From NCBI GenBank assembly GCA_032622095.1, contig CP136069.1, positions 81,988,958-82,052,957 of the forward strand: a DNA stretch of 64,000 nucleotides, given 5' to 3'. The notes under the pieces are model-generated. The model was not told where the DNA came from, did no database searches, and worked only from the letters and a program-made list of their open reading frames with translations. The DNA comes from Siphonodentalium dalli (taxonomy: Eukaryota; Mollusca; Scaphopoda; Gadilida; Siphonodentaliidae). This document shows positions 35,376 through 46,930 of this stretch, piece after piece. Both the position numbers and the translations under genes were made by a program. Within the stretch, counting starts at the first letter, position 1. Each line of letters begins with the position of its first letter.

Positions 35376-36175
35376 ATTGTGTAACACGTTAAGAAGTTGA
35401 CCTATATTGAGATCAGACTGGCTTCCAATGTTGTCGCCAGAATCATCAGTTGATTCGTCAGCCAACATCGCACGAGTACGGGTGATGAATTCCCGGTCTC
35501 TGATAGGCAGATATGAACATGAGCTCAGGAAGTGTTGAAACTCAGGACGTCCAGTCTGTTTACATGATGGGCATTCCTTATTTGAAGGCCACACTCTTGC
35601 GACGATCATATCGTTTTTGTGTCTGTGGCCTTGCAACAGATCGAATAACTTTAGTGGCCTCAATACTGTGTATTTCATCCATTAAAGAGTCAAGAGCTTG
35701 TGAAATCTCAGACTTAATGGATGCCAATGGCCTGGATCGTAACTCAGTGCCTTACCGCTGTTTTATCAATTTAGGCATGTCAGGGTGAATCAGTCTCAAC
35801 CACTTTAACACAATGAAATTATCAAGACTAGGAGAAGGAGAAAGTTCCTCATCTTCGTCAGGTTCTTCGCCATTGAGTGTAATCCCTCCATCTTTAGTCA
35901 GCAAGATGTCATCAACAAAAGCTAGCAGGCGCTGGTAAAGGTCATCAGGCCACTCTGGTTCTTACTTGATGGAGGAAAAGTCCAAAAAGTGACTCCCGGT
36001 TGACTGAAAGCCATAATGCATGTGAATGGCTTGCCAGACGTTTCCAATGGATGTAGATGACTTAACAATGACATTACGCGAGATAATAGGCAATAATTTG
36101 CCATTTTTGCCCTCGACATGGACAAGTCCGTAGATATATAACGCCACACAGAGTTGTCATTCATGTGCCACATTG
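35376..36175 (-). pseudogene. Gypsy gag remnant
   Basis: Minus strand, several frames: [40 protein letters not shown], an acidic [15 protein letters not shown] stretch and [20 protein letters not shown], then RYGTELRSRPLASIKSEISQ. Downstream is a zinc knuckle-like CPSCKQTGRPEFQHFLSSC with two Cys, His and a last Cys. This order (capsid-like helices, then a Cys/His motif) matches Gag of a widespread marine-invertebrate Gypsy lineage. The N-terminus is lost at the junction near 36180, where the strand switches. Confidence 0.8.
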
Positions 36176-37030
36176 CGTCCTGTTCCAAGATTCCTCCAAG
36201 AACAGTCTGCAGTTGCTACACCAGATGCGGTAGGGTCATCGTTGGTCTCAGACGAAATAAAACGTAACCGACAGACCAGTTTCGTGTTCCGCGAAACTGT
36301 AACGCCGTTTACTGATACGTGTATTATTCAGAATGAGCGAACAGAGACACTCTGTGACGCTGTTATACAAATGTGTGTCCGGATTAAGGCTGTGGAGGGA
36401 CCCACGCCTAGTGTACCCACAGACAATGCCTCTGGATTTCAAGCATTAGTGAAAGATGATATCTTGGCTCACCATAGTACCTCTGTTGAGCTTGGGCGTA
36501 TCAAGGGTATAAATAAAAACCACGTGGCCGAAAGAGCCAAACCAAGAGCTTATACGTCAAGAATGAAGATCAGAAGTCGTGGCTCGCCACAAGCTGGCGA
36601 CTGCTGTTGCGCAAATGTATACTAGAATTCGTGCTCGTGGTCTTTCGTCATACAAGATGATGTTTCAACGCGATCGGGTCACATGGGAACAGTTGCCTAT
36701 TTCTGACCGAGACATGAGTGTTTGCCAACATTAAATTCGCCTTATAATCACCAACACAGTGAACGCAACAAAGCACCATGCTTCTGCATAAACAATCAGA
36801 TCCCAGACTGACCATCGGTTTTATCGAATGACAGTAATGACACGTTAGACGACGAATACGCAACCGATCCCAATCAGTTACATATGCCACTATTCCAACG
36901 AGATAGAACCGAGTCCCGAGCCATGCAGAGGATGGCGTTGTTACTGATCGTGGTGATCAGCAATCGGCTGGGACAGACACTCCGCGCCGTAGGTCTACGA
37001 GCGGAAGACGCCGCCGGTCATATTTGGCAT
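36176..37030 (+). pseudogene. Gypsy integrase remnant, inverted relative to gag-RT
   Basis: Plus frame from about 36185: SAVATPDAVGSS, FRETVTPFTDTCIIQNERTE, then a PTPSVPTDNASGFQAL strand (catalytic-core region with the second Asp), VELGRIKGINKNHVAERA (helix with the final Glu), and after a frame change TRIRARGLSSYKMMFQRDRV. Near 37005 an Arg-rich tail (RRRSTSGRRRRSYLA) and a stop end it. This is the integrase core and C-terminal part of a Gypsy element. It is on the opposite strand from gag, protease and RT. Confidence 0.8.
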
Positions 37031-37096
37031 AATTTGCTACTGACTCATAAGTAACAATAACTCGTAAACTACAGTTTCCATGCAGGTGGAGAGAAA

Positions 37097-37111
37097 GAAG
37101 AGGTTACGCCA
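37097..37111 (-). promoter_or_regulatory. Primer-binding-site-like sequence
   Basis: One base inside the right LTR's U5 end the minus strand reads TGGCGTAACCTCTTC. PBSs start TGG because they pair with a tRNA CCA end. The tRNA cannot be named. Alternatively, the plus strand here (GGAGAGAAAGAAGAGG, 37088-37103) could be read as a polypurine tract. Confidence 0.45.
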
Positions 37112-37112
37112 T

Positions 37113-37401
37113 TGTTAGACTGTGTTTGTGTTGAACGTTTTATGTTTGTATCATCTGTGAGAAACCAGGGATTTATTCTCGGGCTCTTTTCGATTTTGTT
37201 TCACAATAATAAGTTAGGCATTTGTGTGTCTCATCATTCAACCTCCCTTTATATCCCTTTTACTGGCGTACGTACCAATGAAAATTAAAATGAACTGAAA
37301 ACAAACTGCCTATGGGCGCCAGACTTTCAGGAACACAGTTGACGTAACTGCGTCAGTGCTGATAGCAAACCCTTCAGCCCCATTTTCAAAACCCTTCAGC
37401 A
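37113..37401 (-). repeat. Gypsy LTR, right copy (minus orientation)
   Basis: Reverse complement of the left LTR. TATAAA (37248-37253) and AATAAA (37172-37177) are on the minus strand. It starts TGCTGAAGGG at 37401 and ends CTAACA at 37113. It differs from the left copy by many substitutions and indels in U3. Confidence 0.8.
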
Positions 37402-37494
37402 CTTTTTAGGCGAGAGTGACCCCTTCATCGTTAATAAATCGTCACAGTGACTGTAATCTACACTTAGTAATCTACACTCAACAACTTAATTTTG

Positions 37495-38290
37495 TTTGGA
37501 CGGGCTATGAGCGACCAAACGGCTGGACCAAAGGAGCTGAACATGTGTATACATGTGCAAATTGACACAGGAGTGTCGTGGGATAGCTGCCGTTGGCGTC
37601 AGATGTCTTAAAAGGCACTGATATTTTTAACTAACTAATTCATTGTATACCCATGGTTGGCCAAAACGGCTGGACCATCGGAGCTGAAACTTTTTACACA
37701 TGGGTCAATTGACCCGGGGAGTGTTATGGGATAGGGGTCGTTGGCGCCAGATGTCTTAAAATGGCACTAATAATTAAAATAATTTAAGTATATACCCAAA
37801 ATGGTTGGAATCTGGTCGTTGGAAATTGTATTCAGGTGTAAATTGACTCGGGGAGTACCATTGGATTGGTGCCTTGACCCTAAATGGGAACTCAAAAATA
37901 AGATTATCATATATGAGCAATAACGAGAATTGCTTTCAGTTCAGGCAATATGTAGGACAATTGGTAGACATGGGTAACCTGACCAGGGGAATACCATGGG
38001 ATAGGCGCCTTCGACAACAGATGATTTAAACGGGTACTAATATATGAGCAATTAAGATCGTTCATTGTCATCTAAGACGATATATAGGAATATTGGTACA
38101 CAGGGGTCACCTGACCCGGGGAATATCATTGATAGGCGCACTTAAATGGGCACTAATAATTAGCAATACAGAGCGTTTAATATCAACTTAAAATGATAAA
38201 GGTCACATTGTCCGGAGAGTGTCATGCAATAGGTGATGTTTACATCAGGTGATATGGGGCATCAATAATTCATTCATTCTTTACCCGAGA
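37495..38290 (+). repeat. Diverged tandem repeats, about 110-150 bp, about 6 units
   Basis: Each unit follows the order GG-CTGGACCA-like, CATGGGTCAATTGACCCGGG-like, GTRYYATGGGATAGG, GYYGTTGGCGYCAGATGTCT, GGCACTAATAAT. Units are recognisable at about 37500, 37660, 37810, 37950, 38090 and 38200, with increasing decay. Confidence 0.75.
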
Positions 38291-39900
38291 AACACCTGGT
38301 ATACCGCAGCTAGTATCTTATATATCAGTCAGTCACCGAAAAAATATGCGACGCCGGGAGAAATTACAAGGAATCAATACGTCACTATATGGCGGATATG
38401 GAATTGGCAAATTGCTTATTAGGTAGCCTGACCTAAACGATAAATTATTCAGTGGACGTCGGCAGCAATTGATGAAGTCAAAACTGTGAACATCGGGTCC
38501 CTGTGTGACTTATGGCACTATAGTTGACTTCACGAAGCGCTCGTTAAATGCTTCGTGAGATAGAGGTGATCGATACTGAAATGGGGGTTTATATAGTAGT
38601 GTACCTCGATTATCCCAGAACGAATAAGACGCCATAAAGACGAAATCGATATCTTCAGTACAGATTGATAGTCAGTATGGCGTTCCCTGGCGCAGTTTGT
38701 GTGGTTCCAATTAAGAGAACCATGCCCTAACCGCTAGCATGAGTTCGTTCCCCTCGCTATGCTGGTATGACCACTGGAGCCACACACGTATACAGAATAT
38801 ATTAAATCTAACTTTTTTTTATGTAAGAATTTTGTCGGTTACAATTCATTCTTATTTAGAAGTGATTCTATAAACATGGCTGTAAATTTTCAACTGATAT
38901 AATTATCCAATAAATGTCGATTGCAGTGTGTGTTTTTCAACGAAATTCTGGAGGGGGGGGGGGGGGGGGGGGGTCGATGGCTCCCAGACGATCCATATGC
39001 AGTTTAGTGATAATTGGATGAATTATAAAAAATCTTTAATTCTTCCATAAATGAAGATATGGATATACACATGTAATTTAACACGAACATACAAAAACAA
39101 TTATATCCAATAAATTCGGGCTGCATGCATGGTGTGGATTCAAATTTGAAATCCAAGATGGCATATTTTTCGGAAACAATCCATGTTTTAATTCCACCTA
39201 AAGGTCAACCCGAAGATCCATATGGAGTTTGGTAATGATCAGGTGAGAGTTGTGACCTCACTGATATGTTGGTGTGCTAAAGGTCATTTTTGACGGATCG
39301 CGGACAGGCGAAGGACGTTATACCCATAGCAATAGCTCAAACATTACATTATGTATATATGCTTATATATACGTGACGGCCGTGTTCAGATCGGCGTAGC
39401 GAGGGGATTAAACTCTGCCTTGTAGTTTGAACCATGCCTGGTCAACTGGTCCTGCTCCGGCACGTGACTAGATCGTGGGTCTCCTTGGGGGGTCCAGGGT
39501 CCATGCAATAGAACACCTTGAAGAACCAGGCCAACATTTCCAAGTTCAAAGTAGAAATTCCATTTGCATTGCCCCGCACTGGGATGGAATTTTCCATCTG
39601 GTACAGACTTCACAACAGTTTCTGTTGGACATTTTCAATCTATGCATGGTTATAAATGTCCAACTGATTGTTATATTTCATTCATTTCAGTCATTTTACC
39701 CAAAGTAGGAACATATTTGACTTTAGGGTCTAAAAACAACAAATTCGGAAAAAAATACTGATTGAAATATCAAACTATAACCTATATTTATGGTCTGAAT
39801 TTTTCAACTGTTGAATTTTTTTACCAAAATCAACTGGTGCTGCTAACTTCTATCTATATTTGCGAATGTCTGTCTGTCTGTGTTCTATAGAAATAAACGG
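38291..39900. other. Unassigned, with a 21-G run
   Basis: No gene recognised. The G run is at 38953-38973. The phrase GATCCATATGSAGTTTRGTRA occurs at about 38992, 39218 and 39935, suggesting remnants of one repeat family. Microsatellite-like TCTG units lie at 39868-39885. Confidence 0.45.
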
Positions 39901-42698
39901 GGCCTCCCATATACTAGAGGTCATCTCGAAGATCCATATGATGTTTGATGTTTGGTGACAACTTCGTCAAGTTGAGCTAATAGTGGGCGGACCGAACCCA
40001 AATACGAACTTGAACTGTATATCCACGTGGGAAATCCATATAGGAAATTTGAAAACAATCAGATAACTAAAAGTAAAGTTATCATCTGGAAACCATCTGC
40101 GAGGGACGGACGGTGGATGGACGGATATTAATATTTCGGGTGACAAAAAGAAAGCCAGTAACAATGTACAGTTACTGCTATCAGCAAGATATATCATCGC
40201 GGAATAAAGTGTGAGTGTTAGTGACGTTCGCGAGATATATAACATATATACGTGCGCGTCATTCCATATATAGAAATTGTTAAAAGACCATTGTGTAACA
40301 GAATTGAGGCAACGAGCGCGAGTCCACAATACTTAATCTCAACTACTTTCTATTTTCAGCTATAATTATATTTAAGAAGAATTATAGTACGTCGGATGGA
40401 TGGTGTGCCATTGAATGGTCGCATTGGTCGCAGTATACAACACATTGACTCAAATCGAATATCCAATCAATAAAGTCTTACCTTCAGGGAAAAGATCAAT
40501 ATTCCCAATTGATGTTAAATAATCGGAGACGTCGATAAAATCATAGGAGGAAACCGAAGGCGACCGAACACCACGCAAACTGGCCAAACGATAACCACAC
40601 GTTAGCAGACGTTACCGGAATTAAAAGTATCTCCAGCAGACGACACCTAATTCCCAGAATGCCGTGAATAATTAGCACGATCTGTTTGCCTTGCCATTAA
40701 AGACATAGCACAAACATCGCAATGTTACCAACCGCGCGAGAACCCAAACGTAATGCTGGCTTGCTGGTTTCCCACGGAGAGTATCAGGACAGTTACTGCG
40801 AGCGAGCCGGAAACTCCAATATTTCGCTACACGAATGGTCCCCTGCCTCTATACTTCGTATATATTGGAATCCAGATCGATAGCCTCTCAGGCATCAAGC
40901 CATGCGAAATGTCGGGGTATTTGTTGAAGTTATCGGTTCAATACATATGCTGGGGTGAACTTTCTTCGAGTACGCGTTCTAGATCGTAAATTGTTATTGC
41001 TCCATATATGGAGAATTTACCGCTGCTGAATTTTTTAATGAAGACTTCTGTGGCATTGAACCAGTCGATCGCCCATTAATATCGGGAAATACACGACGAG
41101 CGGTTGCAATTGATGCCGCTATTGAATTTCAAAATCGGTTGTAATGCGGACTGTAATGCCGTTTGTTAGAAATGTTCTTGACAATCGATTCGCTCAGTCA
41201 ATAGCATCCGGCGAAATCTTACGACTGACGTCATTTTGATGGGATACATTATGGGGAGCTCCGACAAATGTCAGTTTTATAGGGCTTCAATCGAAAACTC
41301 CAGACGAATATAACAATGGCACATTGTGTGTTTCTCGATATTGTGTGTTACTCTCGTACATGTTGTTATGGAGTCTGAATCGAAATCAACTGATGACATC
41401 AGTACGCTATACGTATTTAGAGTGAAAATGGTATAGCAGACCGGAAAATAGTCACTGGGTGCGAACTGCGACGTGAGAAAGTGTTCGCGCCGATAAACGA
41501 TATACGGTGTGTGTGTGCGCGAAGCTCCGGTGCAGTTCCGGTAAAAAGTTTTTGTCTGCCATTTTATGAAAATAACCAACAGGAGACAGGACCACAAACT
41601 GAAGCTTGATGACTACTGAAAATAATACTTCCATTATAGAATAAGTGCGTACTCAGGGAGCGCAGTGAAGCTGGAATATAAAGTCGTGAATGTTTCCCCA
41701 TTGGTTTATCATGTAAAAACATATGCATACATGCGATTAAATGTTCATACTCGCATCGAATTAAATTTGGAAATGAAATATACGATATTGAAAGCTCAAT
41801 TTTTACTGAAAGAAAGTTCATATTCAAATAAAAGCTCCCGAAATGGCCATATGAAAAATTGATATGGTTCAGGTCCGAAAAAACGCTACTCTCATTATTC
41901 GCTTGCGATATTTTCTCTACGGTTCCGTGTCGATATGAACTTCGAATTTCGCTGTCTGAAACTGTTCTCAGCATGTGTTTTTGGATGACGGATATTGTTT
42001 CTTCTAATCTTAAACCTGTTGAACTAAAAATAATACCTTCTGCATATATGGGCTATAGCAATCGCAATATTTGCTAAAATTTGCTACATTTTTTAGTTTT
42101 CTGTATTATTCACATATGGTTTTTATAGGTTTTATTCTCACAATCATGTAGGTTGCATCTCTTAATTTGCAATAATTTATGCACAACATCTCTCACACTT
42201 TCATTCATCAAAAATCTTAGGACATATTTTTACGAATATGTCATTCTTAAATGATCTTAAAGATTTCAAATGGTTTCACTATCAAACAAAGTTTCGGTAC
42301 CGGTAACTCTGAAATTGATCTTAACATTCTTAAGAAATTTCAACACATACTTTAATAAAGAAATATATCTCTCGAAGTTGATTATAAACTATATTTATTC
42401 CTTTGGTAAAATTCCTTTCCGAAACCCAGAAACGTGAAATTCAAGTTAACTAAAATTCCTTTTTTTCTCTTATATTACTGGAAGTGGCAAATTTAAATTA
42501 TACATACTGATTTCTCTGGTGTTTTTATTTGTTTTCTGTTTTCTGTTTTTTTTTTAATAAATTAGAAATTTATTACTTGCAATGCTAGATAAAATTTAGC
42601 TGCTGTCAGTTAGGTATTTTAACTATGATTCAACTTATTTTAATTTGCATAACATTGATAATCTACCCTGTGCTATGTATGTTTTAATTTATATATGT
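39901..42698. other. Unassigned stretch
   Basis: About 40000-40100 (CGAACTTGAACTGTATAT, AAGTTATCATCTGGAAACC) resembles the tandem array at 44940. ORFs at 39967-40329, 40753-40989, 41277-41597 and 41564-41974 have no recognisable family. 42060-42700 is AT-rich. Confidence 0.4.
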
Positions 42699-42699
42699 A

Positions 42700-43342
42700 C
42701 TAGCCGATGAGCCCGACGTTGTCCGGGCTATTCAAAAACCAAATTTCAAGTCGATATATAGCTCCACCCGTTTCCGAGATCTGGTCTGCGCATGCGCGAA
42801 GCTTACGTCGCACGGACTCGGCGACCCGATAAAATTCGTATTCGGGCAAGATACATTCACATAGCAAATTTCAAGTCGATAGCTCCACCAGTTTCCGAGA
42901 TCTCGTCTGCGCATGCGCGAAGCTTACGTCGCACGGACTCGGCGACCCGATAAAATTCGTATCCGGGGCAAGATACATTCACATAGCAAATTTCAAGTCG
43001 ATAGCTCCACCCGTTTCCGAGATCTCGTCTGCGCATGCGCGAAGCTTGCGTCGCACGGGCTCGGCGACCCGATAAAATTCGTATCCGGGGCAAGATACAT
43101 TCACATAGTAAATTTCAAGTCGATACCTCCACCCGTTTCCGATATCTCGTCTGCGCATGCGCTGCACGGGCGTCGCACGGGCTCGCCAATACGACAAGGA
43201 CGACCGGCTGGTCAAACTACACACACGTACCAAGTTTCGTCCCGATCGGTCGAGAATCGTAGATTTGCATCAATGACAGACAAACAACCATACAGACAAA
43301 CAAACAGACAAACAAACAGAGGTCTTCAAAATATATATGAGA
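42700..43342 (-). mobile_element. Helitron-like element, array copy 3
   Basis: Minus strand: starts TCTCATATATATTTTGAAG at 43342 and has a (TGTT/TGTC)n run. It ends with the hairpin AGCCCGGACAACGTCGGGCT, then CATCGG and CTAG, followed by T. A 5' TC, a 3' hairpin plus CTRR, and AT insertion are Helitron hallmarks. This copy holds four inner ~121-bp subrepeats (TTTCAAGTCGATAGCTCCAC...). No Rep/helicase, so non-autonomous. Confidence 0.8.
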
Positions 43343-43764
43343 CTAGCCGATGAGCCCGACGTTGTCCGGGCTATTCAAAAACCAAATTTCAAGTCGATAG
43401 CTCTACCCAGCGCTATTCAAAAACCAAATTTCAAGTCGATAGCTCTACCTGTTTCCGAGATCTGGTCTGCGCATGCGCGAAGCTGGCGTCACACGGGCTC
43501 GGCGACCCGATAAAATTTGTATCCGGGGCAAGTTACATTCACATACCAAATTTCAAGTCGATAGCTCCACCCGTTTCCGAGATCTCGTCTGCGCATGCGC
43601 TGCACAGGTGTCGCACGGGCTCGCCAATACGACAACGACCACCGCTTGGTCAAACTACACACACGTACCAAGTTTCGTCCCGATCGGTCGAGAATCGTAG
43701 ATTTGTATTAATGACAGACAGACAGACAAACAGACAGACAGAGGTCTTCAAAATATATATGAGA
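43343..43764 (-). mobile_element. Helitron-like element, array copy 2
   Basis: Same termini as copy 3, with its 5' TC (43764-43763) directly after the CTAG of copy 1 and no spacer. It contains about two inner subrepeats plus a short duplicated piece at 43371-43450. Confidence 0.8.
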
Positions 43765-44144
43765 CTAGCCGATGAGCCCGACGTTGTCCGGGCTATTCAA
43801 AAACAAAATTTCAAGTCGATAGCTCTACCCGTTTCCGAGATCTGGTCTGCGCATGCGCGAAGCTGGCGTCGCACGGGCTCGGCGACCCGATAAAATTCGT
43901 ATCCGGGGCAAGATACATTCACATAGCAAATTTCAAGTCGATAGCTCCACCCGTTTCCGAGATCTCGTCTGCGCATGCGCGAAGCTGGTGTCGCACGGGC
44001 TCGCCAATACGACAACGTTCACCGCCTGGTCAAACTACACACACGTACCAAGTTTCGTCCCGATCGGTCGAGAATCGTAGATTTGTATAAATGACAGACA
44101 GACAGACAGACAGACAGACAGAGGTCTTCAAAATATATATGAGA
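43765..44144 (-). mobile_element. Helitron-like element, array copy 1
   Basis: The 5' TC at 44144-44143 is preceded by A on the minus strand, and the far end of the array (42700) is followed by T, so the whole three-copy array sits in one AT dinucleotide. A (TGTC)n microsatellite lies at 44091-44121. Two inner subrepeats. Confidence 0.82.
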
Positions 44145-44939
44145 TTTGTTTTACAGTCGGTCAAAAGCTCTTCAGAGCTTGTGTTTGTAATATATTTAAA
44201 TACCTCCGACTTTAAAAAAAAATTTATCTTATCTAATATCTATCATACAGTATTTCAAAGAGGTCCGTCCAATATATCATAGCTTATCAGACCACTTTAA
44301 AGTAGTCTTACTGACTTACTTCGTGTGATTTTAATGTATTTTTATTTTGTAATTCAGCTAAGTTCATCCTTGGGAAATGTGACGACAACTTAGAATGCCA
44401 GTTATAGAGGTCCCGTGTAATATCGTCGGGATCAAAATTATCTGAAACTATCAAACTCGATGAATGAAAGTTTTCCGAAAGAGAATTATGTATTTTTCTA
44501 TATTCGTGACACAGGGGCATGTAACGCGATCCGCTGCTCCCTTAGCACTGCCAATATACGCCAAAATTATAAAAACGCGCCAGCTTCACGTTAATAGTAT
44601 CATATATAGGACAAGGGGGGGCAACAGAAATCCCCCGTTTTACCATCGCTCGGAAATCGGGAAAATTTAGCCCATTTATCTGAGCAATGGTATCGATATC
44701 GCCACGGATGTGTCGGCGAAGGATTCCTCTTTCAATCAATACCATAAAATTTTGACCACCGAATATTTCTCCAGAGAGCGTAAAAATCAAGGTCTTAACA
44801 GCTCAAGAAACATAGCGATGGACTATCCGAAATTCACCACCATCCAGCTTATTATAGATAACAAGAGCACACCGTCGGGGCGTGGCATAATACGCCAGTT
44901 TCTGAAATAGAGTGGGGCATGTAGACAGAACCCATATTT
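44145..44939. other. Unassigned stretch
   Basis: No recognised gene. Short ORFs on both strands (44308-44520, 44542-44790) have no family I know. Confidence 0.4.
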
Positions 44940-45600
44940 GATATTGATCTGTATTCCAAATTTGGTTCAGTTCACTCGATTCAATCTAAAGTTATCATCT
45001 GGAAACCGCATATCAGGTAAAATCTAAGTCGAAAAGGGGCATACTCAGTCACAATCATGCGGACTTGATCTGTTTTGTTGGGGTGGTAAACTAATATACC
45101 AAATTTGGTTCAGTTAACTTGATTCAATCTAAAGTTATCATCCGGAAACCCCAAATCAGATCAAATCTAAGTAAAAAAAAGGGACATAACTCAGTCAAAA
45201 TAACGCGGAAAAAACCCATATTCGAACTTGACCTGTATTTTGGGGTGGTAAACTAATATACCAAATTTGGTTCAGTTCACTTGATTCAATCTAGTTATCA
45301 TCCGCAAATCAGGTAAAATCTCAGTCGAAAAGGGGGCATAACTCAGTCAAAATCATGCGGACGAAACCCATATTCGAACTTGATCTGTATTTTGGGGTGG
45401 TACACTAATATACCAAATTTGGTTCAGTTCACTTGATTCAATCTAAAGTTATCATCCGCAAATCAGGTAAAATCTAAGTCGAAAAGGGGCACAACTCAGT
45501 CACAATCATGCGGACTTGATCTGTTTTTTTGGGGTGGTAAACTAATATACCAAATTTGGTTCAGTTCACTCGATTCAATCTAAAGTTATCATCCGGAAAT
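44940..45600 (+). repeat. Tandem array, about 150-bp unit, about 5 copies
   Basis: CCAAATTTGGTTCAGTTCAC occurs at about 44957, 45100, 45260, 45413 and 45551, each followed by TTGATTCAATCTAAAGTTAT and then a GGGGCATAACTCAGTCA phrase. The copies vary by small deletions. Confidence 0.9.
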
Positions 45601-45639
45601 CAAAAGCGATAAAACTCCTCTCAATTACTATTTAAATGG

Positions 45640-46080
45640 CTTCGGGGGTCAAAAATATTTGATTCGAGTCGAGGAAGTCACCCATCAAAGCTCAGATTTG
45701 TTAGATATCGATTTTAGAAATCTATTATTTTTCATTATCGGGAATACTTTCTGGCCCAGAACTCAGTCAAAATTGCGTTATTATTCCCGATTTTAGAGTT
45801 AACCATCCTTGTCTGTTTGAATAGTGATTTTGGTGTACACATCGCGCAGGTTACGAAACTGACGGCAATTATTAGTACTCATCTCGAGAAACTAAAAAAT
45901 TTCAAAAATCAATATCTAATAACTCTGAGCTTTGTTTGATGGGTTCCTCGACTCGAATCAAATATTTTTTACCCCCAAAGCCAAAGAAATAGTAATATAG
46001 GACCCTCTGATCGGATTGTTTTTGTTGGAATCTGTTGAGATGGGGACCCTCTGTTCGGATTGAGTACCTTTAATACGACC
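45640..46080. repeat. Imperfect inverted repeat, about 85-bp arms
   Basis: TTTGATTCGAGTCGAGGAAGT (about 45659) is the reverse of CCTCGACTCGAATCAAATA (about 45946). Flanking CTTCGGGGGT and ACCCCCAAAGCC also pair. A related copy lies at 20488-20800. Confidence 0.65.
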
Positions 46081-46789
46081 GTTTTTTTTCAAACGGGAGA
46101 ATAAAAATCGATCAATGTTCATCTGACACATCTAGCTCTCAGTTATGTGTTGTCGGCTAATAATTTATTTACTCATGCAAATCAACTCATTGTCGTTATC
46201 TCGGACACCCACTCAATGGTTTAACACACTCGTTCTGTGCTTGTTTTATGGTTTGGAGCACTCATTGGATGGTTGGGGACACACATTTGGGTAGTTCGAG
46301 ACACCTGTTGGATGGTTTGTGACACAAAGTGAAAAAATAAGGTTTTGTACTGATGAACTATGATCTCTACGGTCGTTAGCCAGAGTAGAGGTTAATGGTA
46401 TGATCTAATAATTTGTGTGATGCTAGCGAAGATTGCTTGCATCGTCCAATGTCTAACCGATAGTCTCACTCAGTACAAAACCACCTGCTTTATAAAATAA
46501 CTGGGGGTTGTCTATCAAAAATGACGGGTCTATAGAGTTTCGTCGGTTTACTGATGGAAGCGGCATAACTCTATCTTATAGCTATTATAGCAGAGTGAAA
46601 AGTTGCAAATGCGTGACCGAGTTACTCACACATACCAACGGTTTGTTTTATATATTAACTTGGATGGTCAGTGTGATTAGTTGAATGTAATCCCTTTGTC
46701 GCCTGTTCATATAGTATTTTGGCAACCAATAACACAAATCCTGGTTAGGGAAATTAGTCAAATTTAACAACACATTATAGTGAGAGCAG
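46081..46789. other. Unassigned stretch
   Basis: No gene recognised. Confidence 0.4.
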
Positions 46790-46930
46790 GGACGTGGCTG
46801 GAGGGTCTCCGTTCGGGGGGGGGGGGTGTCCACTTTGCACTTTGGGAAATTCCAATTGCACACCCCCCCCCCCCCTTGAATCAGACCACACACAAGTTTT
46901 GCATAATTTCATTTGCACCCCCTCCCTTGC
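46790..46930. repeat. G/C-rich interspersed repeat
   Basis: GGGAAATTCCAATTGCACACC next to a G run (46817-46826) and a C run (46863-46875). It resembles C-rich patches at about 3055-3150 and 61195-61275, which also carry AATTGAAATTCCAAG-like phrases. Confidence 0.55.

Larger units (their letters stand above)
28625..37401 (-). mobile_element. Rearranged Ty3/Gypsy element with nested LINE
   Basis: Two copies of a 282-289-base LTR bound the region in inverted orientation. Reading the minus strand from right to left: LTR, a PBS-like site, an integrase remnant in the opposite (plus) orientation, then gag, aspartic protease, RT and the start of RNase H on the minus strand, then the inverted second LTR. 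The RT is split by a Tx1-type LINE and duplicated. All frames are broken. No 5-bp target duplication is seen at the outer ends. The order and strands cannot be those of a functional element. The family assignment rests on several domains that agree with each other. Confidence 0.85.

Noticed and set aside
28625-37401. Large cut-and-paste DNA transposon with terminal inverted repeats
   Set aside because: The inverted ends carry LTR features (TATAAA, AATAAA, TG...CA) and the interior encodes Gypsy gag, protease, RT and integrase; no DNA transposase.
41277-41974. 106- and 136-codon minus ORFs as host genes
   Set aside because: No family recognised, overlapping frames, no splice or start context that convinces.
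42913-44080. Repeated Arg/Ser-rich ORFs on both strands (MREA..ARRPDKIRIRG)
   Set aside because: They are shadows of the 121-bp Helitron subrepeats, open on both strands.
42700-44144. CRISPR-like array of spaced repeats
   Set aside because: Units are 121-640 bases with Helitron ends and homologous spacers in a eukaryotic setting; no cas genes.
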